Shown here: piece by piece, positions 7,619 to 15,239 of the stretch
Numbering within the stretch: the first letter of the stretch is position 1
How the letters are laid out: every line of letters begins with the position of its first letter
IMG/VR virus record: IMGVR_UViG_3300044825_000469
Span: 1-41,316 of that record
Strand: one strand, 5' to 3'
Origin: a virus
DNA: 41,316 nucleotides
Translations under genes and position numbers: made by a program
Notes under the pieces: generated by a model
Told to the model about the DNA's origin: nothing
What the model saw: the letters and a program-made list of their open reading frames with translations, nothing else
Database searches by the model: none

Positions 7619-9501
7619 CTGTCACGACTGACATTACCGATAGCGTACTGCTTGATATCGGTGTTGCCTATTCCGCTAGCTTGAACTCGTTCACTCTTGG
7701 CGCGTTCGCTTACGAGTGGGCTATCGCTGGTCAGCCGTTCCTGGGTGTGGCTTCGGACGAGTTCCCGTTGACTCGTGCGTTCACTTCTGTGAACAAGGAG
7801 CAGTTCGATAACAGTCGTGATCCTGGCGAGCAGTCTTTGTCTGGTTGGTGGCTGAGGTCGCAGCGTGATTTTTCTGGTGGTGCAGGTATCACTTACCTTG
7901 AGCCACCGGATAATGAGCGTTTGATGACACGGTTCAACAGGTCGCAGGGTGTTGATGTGTGGACTCCTGGCGTGTTGAAACTGTTGCCTACGGTGCGTGA
8001 AGGTTTCACTTCGACTGGTTTGGCGAATGTTGCGTCTGCTCGTGACGAGGCCAATAACGTGTGTTATGCGTTTGGGCTTACAGGTAATGGTGGTGTGAAG
8101 AAGTGGAATGGCACTACTGCCACGACTATTACTGGTTTCACTGAGAATGTGGAATACCTGGCTTCGTATGGTTCTGGTGTTTTCGCTTTCCATGATGACG
8201 GTATTGATAAGGTTGCTGCGTCTGGGACTACAGCGAGTTCGCTGTGGACACATTCTAAGAACACTTCTGGTCGGGGCTGGTGGGTGAAGCAGCGTCTGAT
8301 TGCTGCTTGGGGTGCTGACCTGTACGAACTTGGCGGGTTTACTGGTGGCAATTTGCCTTCCGCGTTTTACACGCATCCGCAGTCGGATTGGACTTGGACT
8401 GGGGCTGCTGAGGCTCCTGCCGCTATTCTTGTTGCTGGTCATGCTGGTGCGCTTAGCACGATCTACAAGTTTACTGTGAGTGAGACTGACGGCGAACTGC
8501 CTACGCTTACGTCTGCGGTGACTGTCGCTGAGATGCCTGCTGGTGAAATTATTCTTGGCTTGTTCTCGTATCTTGGTTCCTACATTGTGATTATGACGAA
8601 TGTGGGTGTCAGGATTGGTTTGCTCGGCGGTGATGGTTCCGTCACCTATGGGCCGTTGTCGTACACGGGTGCAACTACTGGCTATGCGGCTGGGTTTGAC
8701 AGGTTCGTGTATGTGGGTGTGGCGAATGTCGGGTCTGGTAAGGCTGGTGTAATCCGGTTCGATTTGTCGAATCTTGATCCTGAGGGTCGTGCAGCGTGGG
8801 CTGCCGACCTTGACACAGGTAAGACAGGTTCTGTTGACGGGGTGTGTACTCTTGGCTGCACAGGCAGGATCGTTGTCGGGGTGAACAGTAACGGCCTGTA
8901 TGAGCAGCATCCTACTCAGCTTGTGTCTAGTGGTTTCTTGTACACGGGCCAGGTCAGGTATAACACACTGGAGAATAAGTCTTTCCGCTTTTTGAATCTT
9001 CGCAGGTCTGTGCTTGAGGGCACTGTGGCTGTGTCTAGTGTGCAGCAGGGTGGAACTGAAGCTGCCTTGTACACGTACCCTGATGGGTCTTCAAATGTTG
9101 AGGTGCAGGTTGTTCCTTCTGTGCCTATTGAGTCTCTTGGTTTGAAGATCACGTTGACTCGTGATTCTTCCGATAACACTAAGGGTCCTGAGATTGCTGG
9201 TTGGCAGTTGAAGGCTCTTCCTGCTGTTCCTCGTAAGCAGCAGTGGCGGTTGCCACTTCTTTGTTTTGATGAGGAGACAGACAGATTTGGTCAGAGGATT
9301 GGTCATCCTGGCTATGCGACTACTCGCTGGCAGAATCTGCGTAATGCTTTGGTGCAGGGTACGCCGGTTGTGTTGCAGGATTTTTTAACTAAAGAAACGT
9401 ACACGATTCTCATTGAAGATCTGCAAATGGTACAGACTTCACCTCCGCGTCAGCAGTCTGGTATGGGTGGCGTGCTTGTCGTGACCTGTCGGGAGTTGTA
9501 A
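7615..9501 (+). CDS. Large tail protein, beta-propeller-like (tail tube B / nozzle candidate)
   Basis: 628 residues, TTG start overlapping the upstream miniprotein stop (TTGA). The protein is rich in beta strands with repeated short Gly/Trp/Tyr-containing blades from about residue 120 to 440 (GNGGVKKWNGTTAT, LASYGSGVFAF, YLGSYIVIMTNVGVRIG). The C-terminal domain ends QSGMGGVLVVTCREL. Large beta-propeller-like proteins between the neck/fibre genes and the lysis genes fit a tail-tubular-B or hub role in short-tailed phages. This rests on position and strand pattern only. A long opposite-strand open frame here is a shadow. Confidence 0.65.
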   Translation: MTVTTDITDSVLLDIGVAYSASLNSFTLGAFAYEWAIAGQPFLGVASDEFPLTRAFTSVNKEQFDNSRDPGEQSLSGWWLRSQRDFSGGAGITYLEPPDNERLMTRFNRSQGVDVWTPGVLKLLPTVREGFTSTGLANVASARDEANNVCYAFGLTGNGGVKKWNGTTATTITGFTENVEYLASYGSGVFAFHDDGIDKVAASGTTASSLWTHSKNTSGRGWWVKQRLIAAWGADLYELGGFTGGNLPSAFYTHPQSDWTWTGAAEAPAAILVAGHAGALSTIYKFTVSETDGELPTLTSAVTVAEMPAGEIILGLFSYLGSYIVIMTNVGVRIGLLGGDGSVTYGPLSYTGATTGYAAGFDRFVYVGVANVGSGKAGVIRFDLSNLDPEGRAAWAADLDTGKTGSVDGVCTLGCTGRIVVGVNSNGLYEQHPTQLVSSGFLYTGQVRYNTLENKSFRFLNLRRSVLEGTVAVSSVQQGGTEAALYTYPDGSSNVEVQVVPSVPIESLGLKITLTRDSSDNTKGPEIAGWQLKALPAVPRKQQWRLPLLCFDEETDRFGQRIGHPGYATTRWQNLRNALVQGTPVVLQDFLTKETYTILIEDLQMVQTSPPRQQSGMGGVLVVTCREL

Positions 9502-9773
9502 TGGGTTACGACACACCGGATTGGGTTCAGATCGTGCAGGACGCTGCGATTGTTTTGGCGTTCTTGACGGCCCTTATTGGGGCAATTGTTGCTGTCGGTC
9601 GCTTCCTGATTGTGAAGCCTCTTGAGAGGTACATCGACGTTCGAATGCCTAAGAACGGTGGCAAGTCGCTGGGTGACCTTCATGCGAAGGTGGATGACAT
9701 GGCTACACGGATTTCTCGTATTGAGAAGGAGATCGTGAGGATTGATGAGGAGCTTGAACACATTGCTGAATGA
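9501..9773 (+). CDS. Membrane protein with coiled coil, accessory holin-like
   Basis: 90 residues. The start overlaps the preceding stop (TAATG). One strong membrane segment (about 14-38, AAIVLAFLTALIGAIVAVG) is followed by a cytoplasmic basic stretch and a C-terminal coiled coil (about 58-88, KVDDMATRISRIEKEIVRID). This matches the single-span plus coiled-coil proteins that accompany holins in actinophage lysis cassettes. It overlaps the r1t holin gene by about 30 bases. A role in timing membrane permeabilisation is inferred. Confidence 0.7.
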   Translation: MGYDTPDWVQIVQDAAIVLAFLTALIGAIVAVGRFLIVKPLERYIDVRMPKNGGKSLGDLHAKVDDMATRISRIEKEIVRIDEELEHIAE

Positions 9774-10017
9774 TAAGGGTTTCTGGATCGCTGCCGGGGA
9801 GCGTGCCGTTAAGACGTTCGCTCAAGCTCTCGTGGCTCTGTTCGTTGCCGGTGTGACTGTTCTGACGATTGACTGGGTGCAGGGTCTGGCTGTCGCTGCG
9901 ACTGCCGCTGTCGTGTCTGTGCTGACTTCGATTGCTTCCTACAACGTGGGTCCGTTCCTTGGACCGTCCCTGGTGGATGAGGCTGTTGTCCTGCCCGATG
10001 AGGATGATGATCTGTGA
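9745..10017 (+). CDS. Holin, r1t type
   Basis: About 90 residues. Two hydrophobic segments (AQALVALFVAGVTVLTI and AVAATAAVVSVLTSIAS) separated by DWVQGL, preceded by ERAVKTF, match the r1t holin family pattern. The acidic tail ends PDEDDDL. It should form membrane lesions that release or activate the endolysin. The start is uncertain: ATG at 9745, with alternatives at TTG 9742 and TTG 9754, all inside the preceding gene. The last codon overlaps the endolysin GTG start. Confidence 0.85.
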   Translation: MRSLNTLLNDKGFWIAAGERAVKTFAQALVALFVAGVTVLTIDWVQGLAVAATAAVVSVLTSIASYNVGPFLGPSLVDEAVVLPDEDDDL

Positions 10018-10637
10018 GTACGGGTGTGTGGCTGAAGGATCTGGTGAAGGTTCTTCGTCAGGCTGGTGTGCCTGTTGAGGGTATGACGTACAAGTACGGC
10101 AGGTACGCTGGGAAGACATGGAAGCAGGTGGGGTGGAATGGCCTCGGGTATTCTGAACTTCGGGGTATCATGTGGCATCACGACGCTTCCCCAGTGGGGG
10201 ATTCACCGGGTGCTCTCAATTGGTGCATGTACTCTGATCTTGCTCCGTGCGCTGCTATCTGGGTTGACCGTTACGGCAAGTGGTTTGTGTATGCGGCTGG
10301 TTTGACGAATCATGCTGGGGTTGGTTCTTCGGCTCTGGCTCCTAATTCGACGGGTAACCAGTTCTATCTTGGGATTGAGACGGATCACAATACTGGGGAG
10401 AAGTGGACAAAGGAGCAGGTGTCTAGCCTGCGGAAGGGCACTGCTGCCCTGATGAAGCATTATGGGCTGGATCCGAAGGCGGCTCTTGAGTTTCATAAGA
10501 GCTATGCTCCCGGTCGGAAGAATGATCCTGATGGTCTGGATCTTCGGACTGAGCGTCGTAGGGTTGCTCGCCTGATGAAGTCAGATCAAACTGGTATCAA
10601 AAGTCTTCTTGATCGGTGGTTCAACCTTACAAAGTAA
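10014..10637 (+). CDS. Endolysin, N-acetylmuramoyl-L-alanine amidase (Amidase_2/PGRP)
   Basis: 207 residues, GTG start overlapping the holin stop. It cuts the bond between muramic acid and the stem peptide. Zinc and catalytic residues are visible: WHHDAS (His55/56), TNHAG (His100), LGIETDH (about 119-125), and FHKSYAPGRKNDP with His161, Lys169 and Asp171. No separate wall-binding domain is recognisable. The last 35 residues are basic and may bind the envelope. A strong terminator lies 30 bases downstream. Confidence 0.92.
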   Translation: MSTGVWLKDLVKVLRQAGVPVEGMTYKYGRYAGKTWKQVGWNGLGYSELRGIMWHHDASPVGDSPGALNWCMYSDLAPCAAIWVDRYGKWFVYAAGLTNHAGVGSSALAPNSTGNQFYLGIETDHNTGEKWTKEQVSSLRKGTAALMKHYGLDPKAALEFHKSYAPGRKNDPDGLDLRTERRRVARLMKSDQTGIKSLLDRWFNLTK

Positions 10638-10667
10638 AAATCAATCTCAGCCATTCTGAGAGGCTTT

Positions 10668-10710
10668 CCCCCTCCTAGGGTCTTCGGATACCTGGGAGGG
10701 GGTTTTGTCT
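10668..10710 (+). terminator. Rho-independent terminator of the late operon
   Basis: A 12-bp stem, CCCCCTCCTAGG (10668-10679) with CCTGGGAGGGGG (10691-10702) and one T-G wobble, closes an 11-base loop. It is followed by TTTTGTCTT. It lies just after the endolysin gene and should end late transcription. Confidence 0.9.
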
Positions 10711-10819
10711 TGTCTACGGCCCTTACAGGGCCATACAGGGTCATCCTAGAGGGTGTCTTTAGACTGCGGCAGGAGTATTAGTTAGGTCACTGTCTAATAA
10801 TAATATAGTATTACCTATA

Positions 10820-10847
10820 GAGCCAGCCCACTAAGGGCTGGCTCCTT
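10820..10847 (+). terminator. Second hairpin terminator
   Basis: Perfect 10-bp stem GAGCCAGCCC (10820-10829) and GGGCTGGCTC (10835-10844) with a five-base loop, followed by CTTT. The short T-run makes it weaker than the upstream terminator. It may act as a back-up terminator or as a leader structure. Confidence 0.6.
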
Positions 10848-10851
10848 TACC

Positions 10852-10882
10852 TATATGTACAACCTGTACATATATCTGTACA
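10852..10882. promoter_or_regulatory. TGTACA palindromic operator candidate
   Basis: TATATGTACA (10852-10861) and TGTACATATA (10865-10874) are perfect inverted arms with a three-base spacer. A further TGTACA stands at 10877-10882. A related palindrome lies at 24655-24668 in the other control region. A site for a dimeric regulator is likely. Confidence 0.55.
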
Positions 10883-11032
10883 AATATACCTATACCTGTA
10901 TCTATATAGGTAACAGTGTAACCTACTATCGCCGTTGTAAACCAGCCGCGACACGCCGAAGAAAAAACTCAATGCCGTTGACTGTCAGGCCCTTGCGCTA
11001 CCGTATCTGCATCTACTACTGATGGAGGTGCA

Positions 11033-11410
11033 ATGACAGAGAAAGCTCTCTACGAATTCGGCAACGCTTTTGCCATGACAGGCAGCCCCACCTGGGCTGT
11101 TGACAACATCAAGATGGTCGAAGAGATGGCGAAGCGTGACTACGTTGGCACGCTGGAGAAAGTTCTTGACATCCTCACCGATGTTGAAATCGTTCAGCCT
11201 TTCAAAGTGACTGAGGCTCCGGCTACGGATGCTTTGCACAGGTGGAAGAACTACGGCTGGCATGTGTCTTTCAGGTCAGACCAATACACTACGATGCGGG
11301 AACACTTCGCATGTAAGATGCGGCACGAGCCGTACATTCTGACCAAGGAATACGTTATGGATCTGATGGATCGCTATATTACTCAGGCTGTTTGGGAGAG
11401 CAATGAGTGA
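11033..11410 (+). CDS. Unknown early protein
   Basis: 125 residues, first gene of the replication operon, GGAGG nine bases before the ATG. The protein is helical and charged, with MVEEMAKRDYVGTLEKVLDIL (about 23-43) and WKNYGWHVSFRSDQYTTMREHF (about 72-93), and no motif that I recognise. Its end overlaps the start of the nuclease gene by eight bases, so it is probably co-translated with it. A role in recombination or replication is suggested only by its neighbours. Confidence 0.7.
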   Translation: MTEKALYEFGNAFAMTGSPTWAVDNIKMVEEMAKRDYVGTLEKVLDILTDVEIVQPFKVTEAPATDALHRWKNYGWHVSFRSDQYTTMREHFACKMRHEPYILTKEYVMDLMDRYITQAVWESNE

Positions 11411-11594
11411 CACTCCAGTACCGCACATCTCCTACAGCCAGTTCTCCACCTACGTGGACTGTGGAGAAAAGTACCGCTTGACAAGGATCGTTGGCGTAGT
11501 TGAAGATCCTGCCTACTGGTTCGCCGGAGGCACCGCCGTACACACGGCCACAGAAGCCATTGACCATCACCTGTTTGAGGAGTATCAGGCATGA
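11403..11594 (+). CDS. Cas4/RecB-like nuclease, N-terminal part (split gene)
   Basis: 63 residues: HISYSQFSTYVDCGEKYRL then FAGGTAVHTATEAIDHHL. This is the usual beginning of RecB/Cas4-type exonucleases: an S-x-S/Q helix, the first cluster cysteine (Cys20), and the GxxxH motif (His47). The protein ends where the next ORF begins (ATGA overlap). That ORF carries the active site and three further cysteines. Either two proteins assemble into one enzyme, or frameshifting joins them, or a mutation has broken the gene. Confidence 0.7.
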   Translation: MSDTPVPHISYSQFSTYVDCGEKYRLTRIVGVVEDPAYWFAGGTAVHTATEAIDHHLFEEYQA

Positions 11595-12274
11595 ACCCAC
11601 TACTGGAGATCGGGCTTGATGCTTTCAACAAGTCCCTGAAGCAAGAGGTTGACCAGTTCCCTGAGGGCAAGACACCTCGTGCTGGTGGCAGGCCCACCAA
11701 GGCCATGCCGAACGGTGAGGACTACGCCTGGTGGATGGCTAACGGGCCAGCGTTCGTGCAGTCATGGATCACCTGGCGGCAAATGAACCCGTCCCTGCAC
11801 ATCCTGAAGATGGAAGACGGCAAGCCTGCTATCGAACTTGATGTCCGCGTGGACATTGAGGTCGATGGGGAACTGATTCAGTTGAAAGGTTTCATCGACC
11901 GCGTGTTCGTTGACACCAATACTGGTGAAGTGCTGATCGTTGACCTGAAGACAGGGAAGTCCACGCCTGCACCTATGCAGCTTGCTTTCTACCGTCGCGC
12001 CTTGAAGGCAGCGTACGGCATTGACGCACCCTACGGTGCGTACTGGATGGCCCGTGAAGGATCCCTGTCATCCATCCATGATCTGACCCCGTTCACGGAT
12101 GAGATGGTTGACTACTGGGTGGCGAAGACCTACGCTGGTGTGCAGGCCGGAATCTTCCTGCCCCACGTGACCACCATGTGCAAAGGCTGCGGTGTCCGCA
12201 CCCACTGCTACGTCCACAATCCTGCTACACTGTTTGCACCATCGTTCAATTTGAAGGAGGCTGTCAATGTCTAG
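11591..12274 (+). CDS. Cas4/RecB-like PD-(D/E)XK exonuclease, C-terminal part (split gene)
   Basis: 227 residues. Active-site elements are visible: GFIDR (Asp103), IVDLKTGK (Asp118, Lys120) and QLAFY (Gln130, Tyr134, the QxxxY motif of the RecB family). Near the end CKGCGVRTHC supplies Cys197, Cys200 and Cys206, matching the three C-terminal ligands of a Cas4/AddB-type iron-sulphur cluster. The fourth ligand would be Cys20 of the preceding 63-residue ORF. The role is probably end processing for recombination or replication. Confidence 0.8.
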   Translation: MNPLLEIGLDAFNKSLKQEVDQFPEGKTPRAGGRPTKAMPNGEDYAWWMANGPAFVQSWITWRQMNPSLHILKMEDGKPAIELDVRVDIEVDGELIQLKGFIDRVFVDTNTGEVLIVDLKTGKSTPAPMQLAFYRRALKAAYGIDAPYGAYWMAREGSLSSIHDLTPFTDEMVDYWVAKTYAGVQAGIFLPHVTTMCKGCGVRTHCYVHNPATLFAPSFNLKEAVNV

Positions 12275-12731
12275 CACCGAAGCACCATTCTCCGCTAACA
12301 TGCGGGTCCGTATCGCAGACCACGACGTTCAGCTCACTGTCCGTGGTAACTCTGCGTCAGAGTTCCAGATGCATTGGGCTGAGATCGCGGAGAACATGGG
12401 CACATTCGTTGAGTCCGTGACTCTCACTGTTGCCGCATCGAATGCGTCAACCCTGTACCAGCAGCAGGCTGCACCGCCTCCTGCACCTGCTGCCCCTGAC
12501 GGCGGCTGGAACGTCGCACCACAGGTTGCCCCCCAGCCTGCTGGCCCCCCTGCGGCGTTCCAGTCCGCTGTCGCTCCTGCCTGTGCACACGGTGCACGTA
12601 ACCCCGTATCGAAGGTTGGGGCTAAGGGGCCGTGGAAGGCGTGGATGTGTAACGCGCCTCAGGGTGGAGCCAAGTGTGACCCTGTGTGGATCAAGCGGGG
12701 CACACCTGAGTGGGACACGTTCCCCGCCTAA
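12267..12731 (+). CDS. Small nucleic-acid-metabolism protein with C-terminal zinc-ribbon-like motif
   Basis: 154 residues, strong GAAGGAGG site. The N-terminal domain (1-65) is a short beta/alpha unit. The middle (70-108) is a Pro/Ala/Gln linker. The C-terminal part carries CAHGARNPVSK, GPWKAWMC and CDPVWIKRGTPEWDTF, so three cysteines and a histidine can form a metal site. It lies between the nuclease and the ATPase. The linker-plus-tail architecture resembles single-strand-binding accessory proteins, but I cannot assign it. Confidence 0.7.
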   Translation: MSSTEAPFSANMRVRIADHDVQLTVRGNSASEFQMHWAEIAENMGTFVESVTLTVAASNASTLYQQQAAPPPAPAAPDGGWNVAPQVAPQPAGPPAAFQSAVAPACAHGARNPVSKVGAKGPWKAWMCNAPQGGAKCDPVWIKRGTPEWDTFPA

Positions 12732-12734
12732 GGC

Positions 12735-13517
12735 ATGAGGCGTCTTGACCGTGCAGTCGGACAACTGGACAGGGGCGGGGCTATCATCCCCGCCCCGTTC
12801 AAGTCTTTCTCCGACTATCAAATCACCATCCGTAGAGGTGAGGTGACAATGATTGCTGGCCCACCGGGTGCAGGCAAATCAACCCTCGCCCTGTCTATCG
12901 CTGTCCTGTCAGGTGTACCAACATTGTATGCCAGCATGGACACGCACGAGGCCACGATGGCCCTGCGTACCACAGCCATGCTCACGGGACTGTCGCAGCA
13001 TGAGGTGGAGAACCGGATCCAAGCTGACTCCAGTTGGGCTTCCGACATTCTCTCCAAGCATGCATCTCACATCTCATGGATGTTCGATGCGTCCCCGTCC
13101 CTGTCTGACCTGGCTGACGAGGTTGCCCTGTACCGTGAGGTGCACGGTGACAACATGAGGCTGCTCGTGGTGGACAACGCTATCGACGTTCTGCATGAGC
13201 ATGGGGACGAGTTTGGTTCCTTGCGCTCCCTGATGCGGGAGTTGAAGTGGTGGGCTCGTGACACTGGCGCTGCTGTTCTCGTGCTGCATCACACCAGTGA
13301 GCAGTATCAGGGCAACCCGTGCCCACCTAGGGCAGCCCTGCATGGGAAGATCGCACAGATCCCCAGCCTCATCTGCACCCTAGCCTCACCTAGCGATGGC
13401 CTTATGGCTGTCGCACCCGTGAAGAACAGGTACGGTCCCGCTGACCCATCAGGGTCCACGGCTTTGTGGCTGGAGTATGACCCTGCCCGTATGCAGATCA
13501 AGGATATTAACCTGTGA
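12735..13517 (+). CDS. RecA/DnaB-type ATPase (replicative helicase-like)
   Basis: 260 residues. Walker A GPPGAGKST (42-50), Walker B-type LLVVDN (143-148), a VLVLHHT strand (181-187) and PRAALHGKIAQIPS are those of RecA-fold helicases of the DnaB/RepA kind. It is short and lacks the N-terminal DnaB domain, so it resembles compact hexameric phage helicases. With the split primase downstream it probably forms the replication unit. The alternative is a RecA/RadA-like recombination ATPase. The stop overlaps the next small gene (GTGA). Confidence 0.8.
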   Translation: MRRLDRAVGQLDRGGAIIPAPFKSFSDYQITIRRGEVTMIAGPPGAGKSTLALSIAVLSGVPTLYASMDTHEATMALRTTAMLTGLSQHEVENRIQADSSWASDILSKHASHISWMFDASPSLSDLADEVALYREVHGDNMRLLVVDNAIDVLHEHGDEFGSLRSLMRELKWWARDTGAAVLVLHHTSEQYQGNPCPPRAALHGKIAQIPSLICTLASPSDGLMAVAPVKNRYGPADPSGSTALWLEYDPARMQIKDINL

Positions 13518-13618
13518 ACGACTGCAAGCATGAAGGTTGCGTGCGCCTAATGACATTCGAAGGCGACGAAAACTTGGTGTGCTGTGACTGTGGGGTGGAA
13601 ATTCATGGATGCCAGTAG
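13514..13618 (+). CDS. 34-residue zinc-ribbon miniprotein
   Basis: Reads MNDCKHEGCVRLMTFEGDEN followed by LVCCDCGVEIHGCQ. Two CxxC-like knuckles (C..HxxxC and CCDC) fit a minimal zinc ribbon. The GTG start overlaps the ATPase stop by four bases, and the end overlaps the following nuclease start, as in a tightly packed operon. DNA or protein binding is likely; no known function. Confidence 0.65.
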   Translation: MNDCKHEGCVRLMTFEGDENLVCCDCGVEIHGCQ

Positions 13619-13997
13619 CAGGGCCAAGTCGAACAAGCGTAAAGGCGCAGCGTTTGAGATTGACCTGGAGCAGTTCTTCAGGGAGAAGTTCCTGAACACT
13701 ACGCGCCTGGTGCGCCGTGGCAAAGACGACGAAGGTGACCTGCTCATCCGTGTGCATGACCTTGCCGTTATTCTTGAGGCTAAGAACGAGAAGGCCATAA
13801 ACCTGTCAGGCTACATGGCTGAAGCCACCAGTGAGGCCCTGCGCTGGGAAGCTAAGCATGTGCATGAACCCATGCCTGCTGATCTTGTGATCGGTGCCGC
13901 TGTTGTGAAGCGGCGAATGAACCATGTGTCCAAGTCCTATGTTGTAATGGAGGCCGATGACTTTGCCGCACTCCTCCTACACCTACAAAAGAGGTGA
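13605..13997 (+). CDS. PD-(D/E)XK nuclease, Holliday-junction-resolvase-like
   Basis: 130 residues from ATG 13605 (GTG 13584 would add seven). KGAAFEIDLEQFF near residue 12, DDEGDLLI near 41, and VILEAKNEK near 54 give the E...D...E-x-K active-site order of PD-(D/E)XK nucleases. The small size and the place between helicase and primase suit a junction resolvase or recombination nuclease. The C-terminal part contains a beta hairpin with VVKRRMNHVSKSYVVMEAD. Confidence 0.75.
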   Translation: MDASSRAKSNKRKGAAFEIDLEQFFREKFLNTTRLVRRGKDDEGDLLIRVHDLAVILEAKNEKAINLSGYMAEATSEALRWEAKHVHEPMPADLVIGAAVVKRRMNHVSKSYVVMEADDFAALLLHLQKR

Positions 13998-14007
13998 CCT
14001 GTGGACA

Positions 14008-14349
14008 GTGTTGAAACACTACGGATGGAAAACACCTTCCCCAAGGAACGGGTGGCAAACCATCTCCTGCGGTCTACACACAGATGTGAAACCGTCCTGC
14101 CGGGTGAACAACGACACGGGCGGGGTTGCCTGCATGTCATGCGGGTTCAAAGGCGACGTAGTTGGTTTAGTCAAGGAGATTGAAGGAGGTGACTGGCGTA
14201 ATGCTTTCCGAATCGTTGAAACTGTCTCTAGCGGAAGCGGTGAAGAACTATCACGGGAGCGTGGACGAGGTAGCGGGGTATCTGGCAGCGCGAGGGATTA
14301 CCAAGGCAGCAGCAGAGCAGCATCTTCTCGGGTACGTCACAGCAGATAA
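14008..14349 (+). CDS. Primase zinc-binding protein (CHC2 domain, split gene)
   Basis: From GTG 14008, ten bases after GAGGTGA; ATG 13957 is an alternative. CGLH (Cys21, His24) and CMSCGFKGD (Cys42, Cys45) form the CHC2 zinc finger of DnaG-type primases, used to recognise template. After about residue 73 the sequence turns into Ser/Gly/Arg-rich low complexity that lies over the start of the Toprim gene. That tail may be non-functional, or the frame may be joined to the next by frameshifting. Confidence 0.75.
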   Translation: MLKHYGWKTPSPRNGWQTISCGLHTDVKPSCRVNNDTGGVACMSCGFKGDVVGLVKEIEGGDWRNAFRIVETVSSGSGEELSRERGRGSGVSGSARDYQGSSRAASSRVRHSR

Positions 14350-14821
14350 CGTTGCTGTCGGGCATGAGCAGTTCATTGGCCGCATGTCTATCCCCTACAT
14401 CACCCCCACAGGCGTGGTGGATGTCAGGTTCCGTGCTGTGACAGAGGAGCAGTCCCCGAAGTACCTGTCCCGCGCAGGGTCGGAACACATCCTGTATAAC
14501 GTGATGGCTTTCCGGCAGGCATCAGACCACATCGCTATCTGCGAAGGTGAGATTGACTGCATCACGGCAGGCTTGTGCGGCATCCCCGCAGTCGCCTTAC
14601 AAGGAACCTCAGCATGGAAACCCTTCTACGGCAGGGCATTCCTTGACTATGAGCGTGTCCTGGTTTTGTGTGATGGGGACCAGCCAGGTAAAGAGCTAGG
14701 TAAGAAGATCGCTACCACCATAGATCAGGCAGTGGTAATCCACATGCCGGATGGTATGGATGTGAACAGCACCTTCCTCAGTGAAGGTGTCGAAGGTATT
14801 CGTAGGAGGGCTGGTGTCTGA
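14201..14821 (+). CDS. Primase Toprim protein (DnaG-like catalytic part)
   Basis: 206 residues. ATG 14201 follows a perfect AAGGAGGT (14183-14190). The frame is open to TTG 14180. Toprim motifs are CEGEID (Glu115, Glu117, Asp119) and VLCDGDQPG (Asp158, Asp160), the metal-binding catalytic residues of primases. The N-terminal part, with EVAGYLAARGITKAAAEQHLLGY, is the usual segment preceding Toprim. The start lies about 149 bases inside the zinc gene in another frame, so the primase is made as two polypeptides unless frameshifting occurs. Confidence 0.85.
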   Translation: MLSESLKLSLAEAVKNYHGSVDEVAGYLAARGITKAAAEQHLLGYVTADNVAVGHEQFIGRMSIPYITPTGVVDVRFRAVTEEQSPKYLSRAGSEHILYNVMAFRQASDHIAICEGEIDCITAGLCGIPAVALQGTSAWKPFYGRAFLDYERVLVLCDGDQPGKELGKKIATTIDQAVVIHMPDGMDVNSTFLSEGVEGIRRRAGV

Positions 14822-15239
14822 CAAGGATGCACGACGAGGATTGGGAACGGCTCATGTTCGCCTTACAGGGACTTGGGCTAGTGAGAATCCACCTAGACAA
14901 GCAGAAGGGATTCATCGGGGGCTACCTGCCGCCAGTCAAGGACTAGAACCGTCCTTCCTCATCGCTGTCGCTCGCGTGTTCGATGAGGCAGAGGATCTCA
15001 TGGTTGGACGTCACAGGGACTATGGACCGGGCAACATTGCCAACGGCTACCCTGACCCGCTCACTGCCCTGGTGGTCCGCATGGGTGACAAGATGGAACG
15101 CATCAAGCACCTGCTGTCATCGGACACACCTATCTACGGTGAGCGTCTACGTGACTCGTGGATGGATCTCGCCAACTATGGCCTCATCGGAGTCATGTGC
15201 ATTGACGGTGACTGGCCTGGTGTGAAGGCACGCAAGTGA
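14814..15239 (+). CDS. DUF1599-like (nucleotide modification-associated) protein
   Basis: The conserved part reads AVARVFDEAEDLM, RHRDYGPGNI and VVRMGDKMERIKHLL. This is the DYG...R-x-DK-x-R pattern of DUF1599-type proteins, a MazG-like helical family linked to nucleotide pools or base modification in phages. The start is uncertain. GTG 14814 follows AGGAGG, but its first 45 residues look unlike protein and lie over another small ORF. GTG 14976 would give a compact domain. The end overlaps the next gene (GTGA). Confidence 0.65.
   Translation: MSDKDARRGLGTAHVRLTGTWASENPPRQAEGIHRGLPAASQGLEPSFLIAVARVFDEAEDLMVGRHRDYGPGNIANGYPDPLTALVVRMGDKMERIKHLLSSDTPIYGERLRDSWMDLANYGLIGVMCIDGDWPGVKARK
14827..14946 (+). 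CDS. 39-residue unknown protein
   Basis: Reads MHDEDWERLMFALQGLGLVR followed by IHLDKQKGFIGGYLPPVKD. It looks like a genuine small fold: a charged helix, then a beta hairpin. It lies in the frame opposite the doubtful N-terminus of the DUF1599-like gene, and one of the two must be spurious there. The AGGAGG at about 14803 is far from this start, so support is moderate. Confidence 0.45.
   Translation: MHDEDWERLMFALQGLGLVRIHLDKQKGFIGGYLPPVKD

Larger units (their letters stand above)
10711..11032 (+). promoter_or_regulatory. Control gap between lysis and replication genes
   Basis: No gene is seen. The gap holds a second hairpin, the TGTACA palindrome, and AT-rich blocks with repeated TACCTATA. 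A possible promoter has TTGACT at 10978-10983 and a weak -10 near 10999-11009. GGAGG precedes the gene at 11033. The arrangement of operator and promoter upstream of early genes is typical, but no repressor gene is recognised. Confidence 0.5.

Noticed and set aside
7372-8910. 512-residue open frame on the minus strand
   Set aside because: Lies opposite the tail protein, which has a coupled start and protein-like sequence. The antisense frame is an effect of codon bias and has no domain.
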